A stretch of 64,000 bases of DNA from Lachnospiraceae bacterium (GTDB taxonomy: Bacteria; Bacillota; Clostridia; Lachnospirales; Lachnospiraceae). Below the pieces are notes generated by a model, which saw nothing but the letters and a program-made list of their open reading frames with translations, was not told the DNA's origin and made no database searches. Every line of letters begins with the position of its first letter. Within the stretch, counting starts at the first letter, position 1. A program made the translations under genes and the position numbers. Of the stretch, positions 26,809-33,518 are shown piece after piece. Where the stretch lies: assembly GCA_900759665.1 (NCBI GenBank), contig CAAEWE010000018.1:1-64000 (forward strand), read 5' to 3'.

Positions 26809-27096
26809 ATGTTAAAGATGAACCTTCAGTTGTTTGCTCATAAAAAGGGAATGGGTTCTACTAAGAACGGTAGAGATTCCGAGTCCAAGAGATTAGGAGC
26901 AAAGAGAGCCGATGGACAGTTCGTACTTGCTGGTAACATTTTATACAGACAGCGTGGTACAAAGATTCATCCGGGCGTAAACGTTGGACGTGGCGGAGAT
27001 GATACTCTGTTCGCACTTGTAGACGGCGTTGTTCGTTACGAGAGAAAAGGTAGAGACAAAAAGCAGGCTTCCGTATATCCGGTAGAAGCTAAATAA
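26809..27096 (+). CDS. rpmA: 50S ribosomal protein L27 with cleavable N-terminus
   Basis: 95 residues. The start MLKMNLQLFAHKKG contains the Prp recognition segment LQLF/AHKKG, so mature L27 begins at Ala10. L27's N-terminus reaches the peptidyl-transferase centre, and cleavage is essential in organisms that carry the extension. GGAGGG lies eight bases before the ATG. A terminator follows at 27129. Confidence 0.97.
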   Translation: MLKMNLQLFAHKKGMGSTKNGRDSESKRLGAKRADGQFVLAGNILYRQRGTKIHPGVNVGRGGDDTLFALVDGVVRYERKGRDKKQASVYPVEAK

Positions 27097-27128
27097 GACT
27101 TTTTGACCGGGAGAACCGGTTACCGATA

Positions 27129-27158
27129 AGGGGTTGCCACTGGCAGCCCCTATTTCTT
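27129..27158 (+). terminator. Hairpin after rpmA
   Basis: AGGGGTTGCC pairs with GGCAGCCCCT around ACT (one G-U pair), followed by ATTTCTTACTTT. The T-tract is modest. It probably ends most rplU transcripts before obg. No obvious promoter for obg was seen in the remaining 120 bases. Confidence 0.65.
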
Positions 27159-27277
27159 ACTTTGTAGAAAACAGAGGCTTTTCTGTAAAGTAAAAAACAG
27201 GGGCACAGTGAAAAGTGCCTGCGATGCACTTTACTCTTTTGTTATTAGGGATTTTGGTTTTAGAAAAGGAGGATATG

Positions 27278-28567
27278 ATGTTTGCAGATAGTGCGAAGAT
27301 AACAATACGATCCGGAAAAGGCGGAGACGGTCATGTGAGTTTCCGAAGAGAACTTTATGTAGCCGCTGGTGGTCCGGACGGTGGAGACGGTGGCCGGGGC
27401 GGCGACCTGATCTTTGAGGTAGATCCCCGTGTCAATACACTGAATGACTTTCGTCATATCCGGAAATATTTTGCCGGGGATGGCGAGCCGGGGGGCAAGA
27501 GGCGATGTCATGGAGCCGATGGTGAGGATATGGTGGTTCATGTGCCGGAAGGAACCGTTGTGCGGGAGGCAGAGACTGGAAAGGTCATTATCGACATGTC
27601 TCATGAGCATAAGCGGGAGATCATACTGAAGGGCGGCAGAGGCGGTAAGGGCAATATGAACTATGCTACGCCGACCATGCAGGTGCCAAAGTACGCCCAG
27701 CCGGGAAAACCGGGCAGAGAGCTTGAAGTTATTTTGGAGTTAAAGACCATTGCGGATGTGGGACTTATTGGTTTTCCGAATGTTGGAAAATCCACATTCC
27801 TGTCAAGGGTCAGCAATGCAAAGCCAAAGATTGCCAATTATCATTTCACCACGTTAAGTCCGATCCTTGGTGTAGTTGATCTGGAGGGAACCGATGGATT
27901 TGTGATCGCAGATATTCCGGGACTGATCGAGGGAGCCTCCGAGGGAGTTGGACTGGGACATGAGTTCCTGCGTCATATCGAGAGAACAAAGCTTTTTATT
28001 CATATGGTGGATGCGGCGTCTACCGAGGGAAGAGATCCTTTAAATGATATTCTGGTCATCAATAAAGAGCTGGAAAACTACAGCCCGGAGCTGATCAAAC
28101 GTCCACAGGTGATCGCCGCCAATAAGACCGACGTTTTTTACGGAACCGAGGAGGACACCGTGATCACACTTCTGAAGGAGGAGTTTGAACCAAAGGGCAT
28201 CCCGGTATTTCCGATCTCCGCAGTCAGCGGAAAGGGTGTCAAGGAGCTTCTTTATTATGTGAAACAACAGCTTGACCAGCTGGATCAGGAGCCGGTTGTG
28301 TTCGAACAGGAATATGATCTGGAGCAGGAGACCTTTAAGGATGAGCCATATACTGTGGAATATGACGAGAAGGAAGGCATGTATGTGGTGGAGGGACCAC
28401 GGATTGAGAGAATGCTTGGTTATACCAATCTTGATTCCGAGAAGGGCTTTGAGTTCTTCCAGAAGTTCCTGCGGACAAGCGGCATTGTAGATGAGCTAGA
28501 GAAGCTTGGCATCGAGGAAGGCGATACGGTACGGATGTATGGTCTTCAGTTTGATTATTTGAGGTGA
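27278..28567 (+). CDS. obg: GTPase Obg/CgtA
   Basis: 429 residues: an N-terminal glycine-rich Obg fold (about 1-158, GGDGGRGGDLIFEVD), a GTPase domain with GFPNVGKST, DIPGLIEGAS and NKTD, and a C-terminal OCT domain (about 350-425). It acts in late 50S assembly and stringent/stress signalling. I start at the ATG at 27278, five bases after GGAGG. The frame is open further upstream, but that adds an unrelated hydrophobic stretch. It leads the obg-protease-like-scpAB gene run. Confidence 0.96.
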   Translation: MFADSAKITIRSGKGGDGHVSFRRELYVAAGGPDGGDGGRGGDLIFEVDPRVNTLNDFRHIRKYFAGDGEPGGKRRCHGADGEDMVVHVPEGTVVREAETGKVIIDMSHEHKREIILKGGRGGKGNMNYATPTMQVPKYAQPGKPGRELEVILELKTIADVGLIGFPNVGKSTFLSRVSNAKPKIANYHFTTLSPILGVVDLEGTDGFVIADIPGLIEGASEGVGLGHEFLRHIERTKLFIHMVDAASTEGRDPLNDILVINKELENYSPELIKRPQVIAANKTDVFYGTEEDTVITLLKEEFEPKGIPVFPISAVSGKGVKELLYYVKQQLDQLDQEPVVFEQEYDLEQETFKDEPYTVEYDEKEGMYVVEGPRIERMLGYTNLDSEKGFEFFQKFLRTSGIVDELEKLGIEEGDTVRMYGLQFDYLR

Positions 28568-28571
28568 CAGG

Positions 28572-29171
28572 GTGAAAGAAATCCTTTTTGAAATTGGCAT
28601 ATGCCTTGCTTCGTCGGCTTTTTTGATGATCTATCACGAATGTGTGCGTCTGGTTGTTTATATGATCTGCCAGAGATCGGTAAAATGCTTTCGAACGGCA
28701 CCATGGAAGGTCTGGCGGTATATTGATCCCATTGGACTGATTCTGTCCCTGACCAGTATGGTTCCCGTATCCAAGCCGTATTTTTTCCATATCAGGGATC
28801 GGAGAACCAACTTTTATGTGGGGATTGCAGGGATTATTTCACTGTTGGCAGTTCTGGCGGGAAGCATTGTCGTTTTGAGGATTGGATATGGTGGTATTGA
28901 TGGATTAAACCATCTGGTACTTCCTCATTGGTGGAATGCGATTGTCCCGATTCTGGTACAGTATCTCGCGCTGCTCAGTGCCGGAATGCTGGTGGCCAAT
29001 TTATTCCCGATTTCCACTTTTGATATGGGGATGATTGTTGCTGGGGTATCTCCAGCTGGATATCTGGGAATGATCAAAGCGGATGGAACCGTGAAATTGA
29101 TTTTTGTTCTGGTGGTTTTATTGGATATGATCCATTACGGAGTCTCCCGGCTGATCGTTTTGTTTTTGTAG
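28572..29171 (+). CDS. Degenerate site-2 protease (M50-like) membrane protein
   Basis: 199 residues with four to five spans. The order of segments follows M50 site-2 proteases often found before scpA in Clostridia: a HExxH-like site, a YIDPIGLI segment, a KPYFFHIRDRRTNF segment and an NLFPISTFDMG segment where the third metal ligand lies. However, the zinc motif reads HECVR, so the second His is replaced by Arg and normal zinc chemistry is unlikely. The GTG start is just downstream of GAGGTG. I infer a pseudoprotease; a mere structural membrane protein is the alternative. Confidence 0.65.
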   Translation: MKEILFEIGICLASSAFLMIYHECVRLVVYMICQRSVKCFRTAPWKVWRYIDPIGLILSLTSMVPVSKPYFFHIRDRRTNFYVGIAGIISLLAVLAGSIVVLRIGYGGIDGLNHLVLPHWWNAIVPILVQYLALLSAGMLVANLFPISTFDMGMIVAGVSPAGYLGMIKADGTVKLIFVLVVLLDMIHYGVSRLIVLFL

Positions 29172-29233
29172 GATATTTTACAAATATTGTGTCTGGGATT
29201 TAACGATTTTATGGAAAGGAATGCAGGATAGCT

Positions 29234-30016
29234 ATGAGTTTATCAGTAAAACTGGAAGCGTTTGACGGACCGTTAGATCTGCTGCTTCATCTGATCGAGA
29301 AAAATAAGATTGATATTTTTGATATTCCGATCGTGGAGATCACAGAGCAGTACATGGACTATGTTTCTAGAATGGAAACGAAGGATATGGACGTTATGAG
29401 CGACTTTCTGGTTATGGCAGCTACCCTTCTGAAGATCAAGTCCAAAATGCTTCTCCCGGCACCACCGGCAGAGGAAGGCGAGGAGGAGGATCCGAGAGCT
29501 GAGCTGGTAGAACGTCTGTTACAGTATAAGATGTACAAGTATGCTTCTTATGAACTGAAGGACCGGCAGTTAGATGCCTCTCATATGATATTTAAAAAGC
29601 CGACGATACCAAAGGAAATCGCGGAGTATCAGGAGGAAGTGGACGTGGAAGCTCTTCTGTCGGATGTGACATTATCCAGGCTGCAGCTTATCTTCCGGGA
29701 TATTATGAAAAAGCAGGTGGACAAGATCGATCCGATCCGAAGCAAGTTTGGAAATATTGAGAAGGAAAAGATCAGTCTCACGGACCGGATGCTGCATATT
29801 GAGGAATATGCCATGGCTCACGGCAGATTTACATTCCGGGGTATGTTGGAGGAGCAGCACAGTAAGCTGATGCTGATCGTAACTTTCCTGGGGATCCTGG
29901 AGCTGATGAAGGTAGGAAGGTTAAAAATAGAGCAGGAAAATATCTTTGATGATATTCTGATCACATATGTACCGGGCGTGAAGGATGTAGAGGTTGTGCC
30001 TTCCAGTGGTGTGTGA
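29234..30016 (+). CDS. scpA: Segregation and condensation protein A
   Basis: 260 residues. The N-terminus SVKLEAFDGPLDLLLHLI is the kleisin SMC-binding helix signature, and the C-terminal winged helix contains FLGILELMKVGRL. ScpA links the SMC heads for chromosome compaction. It follows the M50-like gene and precedes scpB, the canonical order. Length is normal. Confidence 0.96.
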   Translation: MSLSVKLEAFDGPLDLLLHLIEKNKIDIFDIPIVEITEQYMDYVSRMETKDMDVMSDFLVMAATLLKIKSKMLLPAPPAEEGEEEDPRAELVERLLQYKMYKYASYELKDRQLDASHMIFKKPTIPKEIAEYQEEVDVEALLSDVTLSRLQLIFRDIMKKQVDKIDPIRSKFGNIEKEKISLTDRMLHIEEYAMAHGRFTFRGMLEEQHSKLMLIVTFLGILELMKVGRLKIEQENIFDDILITYVPGVKDVEVVPSSGV

Positions 30017-30097
30017 CGTGACTTGGAATCTGCAAAAAGATATTGGAGGCATACCGTATAAAACTCCGTAACAGCAAGGTGTGAAAAACTATTTTAT

Positions 30098-30134
30098 ATA
30101 CGGCAGACTTTATGCCATTGGGCATAAAGTTTAC
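30098..30134. repeat. Inverted repeat between scpA and scpB
   Basis: GACTTTATGCC and GGCATAAAGTTT face each other across an ATTG loop. No T-run follows, and the scpB ribosome site (AGGA) comes about 20 bases later. It may modulate scpB translation or mRNA stability. Confidence 0.5.
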
Positions 30135-30161
30135 AGTTTCAGAAAGGAATGTAGGATTCGT

Positions 30162-30743
30162 ATGGATAAGGAAATGAAAATAGCAGATTTGGAAGCAGTG
30201 ATCGAAGCAATTCTGTTTACCATGGGAGAGGCCGTGGAACTGGAGCGCATCGCAGCGGCAACGGAGCAGGATGAGGATACCTGCCGTCATGTGATCCGGA
30301 ATATGATGGACCGCTATGCCGGAGAGGACAGAGGAATACAGATCATTGAGCTGGACGGTGCCTTTCAGATGTGTACTAAATCCTCCATGTATGAGTATCT
30401 GGTCAAGATCGCCCATGTGCCGAAGAAGCATGTGCTGACCGATGTGCTTTTGGAGACCTTATCTATCATAGCCTATAAGCAGCCCATCACGAAGCTGGAG
30501 GTAGAGCATATCCGTGGTGTAAAGAGTGACCATGTGATCAATAAGCTGGTGGAATACAAGCTGATCTGCGAGGTGGGCCGTCTGGATGCACCGGGGCGCC
30601 CGATCCTGTTTGCCACAACGGAGGAGTTTTTGCGCAACTTTGGTATTGAATCCCTGGAGGATCTGCCGGTGGTCAATCCGGAAAAAGTGGAGGACTTCAA
30701 GCTGGAGGCAGAGGAAGAGATCCAGTTGGAGTTAGATATTTAG
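30162..30743 (+). CDS. scpB: Segregation and condensation protein B
   Basis: 193 residues from the ATG at 30162, five bases after AGGA. The open frame extends upstream, but those codons cover the inverted repeat and are unlike ScpB. Two winged-helix domains and the conserved LETLSIIAYKQPITK-type segment identify it. ScpB dimers bind ScpA in the SMC complex. A terminator at 30798 ends the operon. Confidence 0.95.
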   Translation: MDKEMKIADLEAVIEAILFTMGEAVELERIAAATEQDEDTCRHVIRNMMDRYAGEDRGIQIIELDGAFQMCTKSSMYEYLVKIAHVPKKHVLTDVLLETLSIIAYKQPITKLEVEHIRGVKSDHVINKLVEYKLICEVGRLDAPGRPILFATTEEFLRNFGIESLEDLPVVNPEKVEDFKLEAEEEIQLELDI

Positions 30744-30797
30744 ACCTGTTTATTAAATGTGTTTTGGAAAGTGAAAATTAAATAAAAAGTCAAGTTT

Positions 30798-30843
30798 AAA
30801 AGCCTCAGGAGAAACAGAAAATGTTATTTCCTAAGGCTTTTGT
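30798..30843 (+). terminator. Terminator after scpB
   Basis: AAAAGCCT-AGGA pairs with TCCT-AGGCTTTT, giving an A-stem-T structure that could work in both directions. It marks the junction between core genes and the accessory island that begins with the recombinase. Confidence 0.75.
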
Positions 30844-30863
30844 AAATTGGGAGGAAAAATGAT

Positions 30864-31715
30864 ATGAAACGGAAAATGACAAAAGGTTTGCTGGAAAAAT
30901 ATAGCCAATTTCTTTATGAGCAGGAAAAGAGTCAGGCGACTATAGAGAAATATATTTGTGATCTGAAAAAACTGATGCAATTTGCCGGAAAAAGAGAATT
31001 AGACAAGAGGGTTATGATAGAATACAAGTTTTTTCTAAAGGAAATGAAATATAAGACAAGCAGTATTAATTCTTTTTTGGTGGCGGCGAATCGTTTTTTT
31101 GATTTTATGGGCTGGTATGATCTGAAGGTAAAAACATACAGTGTGCAGACAAAGGTTTTTCTTCCGGAAAATAAAGAATTATCCAAGGAAGAATATAAAA
31201 GGCTGGTTCATACAGCAAATCAGCAGGGGAAAAAGCGCATTGGGCTGATATTACAAACCATATGTGCCACGGGAATACGGGTAAGTGAGTTGACATCTAT
31301 TACAGTTCCTGCAGTAAAAAAAGGAGTGGTGACAATTTATAATAAAGGAAAAGAGAGACAGATTGTTATTTTAAGAGATTTACAATTACGACTTTTAATG
31401 TATATTAACAAGGCAGAAATAAAACAGGGCAGTGTTTTTCAAACGAAGACTGGTAAACCAATTGATCGTACATGGGTATGGAGAGAAATGAAAAAACTTT
31501 GTGAAAGGGCAAGGGTGGAAAAAGACAAAGCCTTTCCGCATAATTTACGACACTTGTTTGCAAGGACTTTTTACACGCTTCATAAGGATATTGCAAAACT
31601 TGCAGATATACTAGGTCATAGCAGCATAGAGACGACGCGGATATATTTGCGGGAAAATTATCAGGCATACAGGCAACAAATAGAACAATTAGATTTACTG
31701 GTGGGATATTTTTGA
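30864..31715 (+). CDS. Tyrosine recombinase (probable DNA invertase of the adjacent inverton)
   Basis: 283 residues: an N-terminal SAM-like core-binding domain (about 5-90) and a catalytic domain with Arg139 (ATGIRVSEL), Lys161, His226-x-x-Arg229 (PHNLRH), His252 (LGHSSIETT) and nucleophile Tyr261. All active residues are present. It is short, like XerC/D and like MrpA-type recombinases that flip promoter segments. Its stop is only four bases from the left 18-bp inverted repeat at 31720, the layout expected of a dedicated invertase. GGGAGG precedes the ATG. Codon use is A/T rich compared with scpB. Specificity for those repeats is inferred, not shown. Confidence 0.92.
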   Translation: MKRKMTKGLLEKYSQFLYEQEKSQATIEKYICDLKKLMQFAGKRELDKRVMIEYKFFLKEMKYKTSSINSFLVAANRFFDFMGWYDLKVKTYSVQTKVFLPENKELSKEEYKRLVHTANQQGKKRIGLILQTICATGIRVSELTSITVPAVKKGVVTIYNKGKERQIVILRDLQLRLLMYINKAEIKQGSVFQTKTGKPIDRTWVWREMKKLCERARVEKDKAFPHNLRHLFARTFYTLHKDIAKLADILGHSSIETTRIYLRENYQAYRQQIEQLDLLVGYF

Positions 31716-31719
31716 TGCA

Positions 31720-31737
31720 ACATAATGTTTATTATGA
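31720..31737. repeat. Left inverted repeat of invertible segment
   Basis: The 18 bases beginning ACATAATG match the reverse complement of 31898-31915 without any mismatch. Pairing stops at the first base on either side. It lies immediately after the recombinase stop codon. Confidence 0.9.
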
Positions 31738-31897
31738 TATATTACATATATCTTTGATGATTATAACATACTTTTAGACACATCGCAATATTTCTTTGAT
31801 TTTGAATTTTGGTCGAATCCCCCTCTATTTTTCGTTTCATTACTAATTCAAGTCCTTGCTTTTCCAACGGATTAATTATCATATACAAGAATCGGTT
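31738..31897. other. Predicted 160-bp invertible promoter segment (inverton)
   Basis: This gene-free segment is bounded by perfect 18-bp inverted repeats and adjoins a tyrosine recombinase. It contains one strong promoter on the minus strand. Flipping would map position x to 63635-x, placing the -10 box at 31870-31875 and the start site near 31883, about 58 bases before the ATG at 31941. In the order given here the downstream genes lack an equally good promoter, so this assembly probably records the OFF state. Confidence 0.8.
31760..31788 (-). promoter_or_regulatory. Strong promoter inside the invertible segment, facing the recombinase
   Basis: On the minus strand TTGCGA (31788-31783), a 17-base spacer and TATAAT (31765-31760) preceded by TGT give a consensus extended -10 promoter. 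As oriented, it would transcribe leftward into the 3' end of the recombinase gene in antisense. A weak plus-strand candidate (TTGCTT at 31856, TATCAT at 31877, 15-base spacer) is the only alternative reading toward 31941. Confidence 0.8.
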
Positions 31898-31915
31898 TCA
31901 TAATAAACATTATGT
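31898..31915. repeat. Right inverted repeat of invertible segment
   Basis: Perfect 18-base inverse of the repeat at 31720-31737. It ends 25 bases before the first gene of the downstream operon, so its flipping junction lies inside that gene's 5' leader. Confidence 0.9.
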
Positions 31916-31940
31916 AGATTTAGAAATGGAGGAATAAGAA

Positions 31941-32459
31941 ATGAAACGAATCGGAAAAAAGATTTGCTTACTTGGGCTGATTGTGTTTGGCTGCGTGATG
32001 ATGTTTCAAACACAAAAAACGGAGGGAGCAGTCAAAAGTCAATCGGTTACTGTCACATTGGATAAGAAAAATCCAGCTAAGATTGTGCAGGTAAAATCGA
32101 TATTGAAAGAGTCAGAGTTTAAAAATATAAAGAATTATGAAAAATTCACAAATAAAAATAAGCTTTATATAAAGATAGAAGTGTTAGAAATGACGGGAAA
32201 AGTTTCTGGTAATGTAAAGAAAATAAATACATGTGCAGCGGGAAGCCGAATGTCTTCCGGGTACGAAATAGAGAATTGTCCTGTTAAGGTTTTTAAAAGA
32301 GGATACGTTACAGAATCAGATTGGAATATTGGTGATACGGCCATAGAATGTAATTTGTCAGATATTAAAGGCGTATCGAAGATAAGCTATAAAATTACAG
32401 TTTCAGGTAATAAAGGAAACAAAGTAATAAAAAGTATCAAAGTAAAGAATATGAAATGA
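31941..32459 (+). CDS. Secreted protein, paralogue of the gene at 32880
   Basis: 172 residues with a signal peptide (KR charge cluster, hydrophobic core about 8-22, cleavage near TEGA) and a small lysine-rich beta domain. The pattern TVTLD...KIVQVKS...KISYKITVSG...IKSIKVKN repeats in the product of 32880, so the two are paralogues. The family is not one I can name. GGAGG lies about nine bases before the ATG. It is the first gene after the invertible promoter. Its TGA stop is in frame with the transglutaminase-like segment that follows, so the two may once have been one protein. Confidence 0.75.
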   Translation: MKRIGKKICLLGLIVFGCVMMFQTQKTEGAVKSQSVTVTLDKKNPAKIVQVKSILKESEFKNIKNYEKFTNKNKLYIKIEVLEMTGKVSGNVKKINTCAAGSRMSSGYEIENCPVKVFKRGYVTESDWNIGDTAIECNLSDIKGVSKISYKITVSGNKGNKVIKSIKVKNMK

Positions 32460-32840
32460 AAATATAGACAATTAAATTACATCTCAAAAAATATATTGGA
32501 TGTGATCATTAAGAAGAATTGGTCCGATTTAAAAAAGGCTCGAAGTATTTATTGGTATGTTCAGCATAATTGCAGTTATGTAAATGATACCAGACGACCA
32601 GAGTGGCATATAGCGGCGTATAGGGGATTTAGTGAGAAGTGTGGAGATTGTTACACATTTTATGCAATGTCACGAATATTGTTGGAGAAGGCCGGATTAA
32701 AGGTACGAACAGGAAAGCGTATAATAAAGGGAGTAGAGGGACGGGCGGGACATTGGTGGAATGAGGTGCTGATCAATGGAAAATGGGAACATTTTGATCC
32801 GACTTTTACATATGGAAAAACTATTTTTGTGCAAAAATAA
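32460..32840 (+). pseudogene. Transglutaminase-like domain without signal peptide, in frame after a TGA
   Basis: From the TGA at 32457 the same frame stays open for 126 codons. It encodes a transglutaminase core with Cys in KCGDCYTFYAMS, His in GHWWNEV and Asp in HFDPT, so the triad is intact. It resembles the C-terminal half of the secreted transglutaminase at 38633. There is no ATG with a ribosome site; the only start in front of the domain is a TTG at 32496. I infer a gene split by a nonsense change, or a C-terminal domain reached by readthrough. Independent translation from TTG would leave the product in the cytoplasm. Confidence 0.6.
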
Positions 32841-32879
32841 AATCAGGCTATCAAAAAAATGAAGATGGAGGAATAAGAA

Positions 32880-33485
32880 ATGAAAAATACACGTAAAAAA
32901 TTAATAACAATGGGAATCGCTGCAATTGGATGTATGTTGATGCTTATGGGAACAAAAGCAGAGGCGGCCCAGAGGGTTTCAAAAAAGACAATTACAGTTA
33001 CACTTGATGAAAAGCATCAGGGAAAAGTTATATATTTGAAATCAAAGAAAGCTCCTGAGGGAGGAAACTTTGAAAAATATCGTAAATTTATGGATGAATA
33101 TGGGGTAAAACTTACGGTTAAAGTAGTTGAAGTTCAGGGAAAGTATAAAGGAAAGGTAAAAATGATAGATCATTTTAATTTGTATGGTGATACGGGAAGT
33201 GGTTTCGATTATCCATACAATCCCAAAAAATTAAAGAATGGAACAGTATTAAAAAGTTCTGGTAGCGATCCTGACTTATATGCGGGGAAGAATGCCTTTA
33301 TTGCAGATTATCCGAATCGTGCAAAGGGAGTTAAAAAGATAACTTATAAAATTACATTTGAAAGTGCTTCTGGGAAAAATGTGATAGATTATGTAAAAGT
33401 AAAAAATGCACAAAAATATTCTACATCAGATGGGAAGGATTATTATGATAATTGGGAAAATTATCATTTAGAGTGGAAACTGTAG
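32880..33485 (+). CDS. Secreted protein, paralogue of the gene at 31941
   Basis: 201 residues with a signal peptide ending near KAEAA and a lysine/tyrosine-rich beta domain. It shares TVTLDEK, KVKMID, GVKKITYKITF and YVKVKN segments with the product of 31941. The 15 bases before both ATGs (ATGGAGGAATAAGAA) are identical, which supports duplication of the whole unit. It has an extra aromatic C-terminus. The function is unknown; its position before a DltA-like gene suggests a cell-surface role. Confidence 0.75.
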   Translation: MKNTRKKLITMGIAAIGCMLMLMGTKAEAAQRVSKKTITVTLDEKHQGKVIYLKSKKAPEGGNFEKYRKFMDEYGVKLTVKVVEVQGKYKGKVKMIDHFNLYGDTGSGFDYPYNPKKLKNGTVLKSSGSDPDLYAGKNAFIADYPNRAKGVKKITYKITFESASGKNVIDYVKVKNAQKYSTSDGKDYYDNWENYHLEWKL

Positions 33486-33518
33486 GATAAATCAATGATC
33501 ATTTGCCGGGAGAATGAA

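Noticed and set aside
31856..31882. Rightward promoter in the invertible segment in its present orientation
   Set aside because: TTGCTT and TATCAT are only 15 bases apart and much weaker than the opposite-strand promoter, so I do not treat the current orientation as ON.
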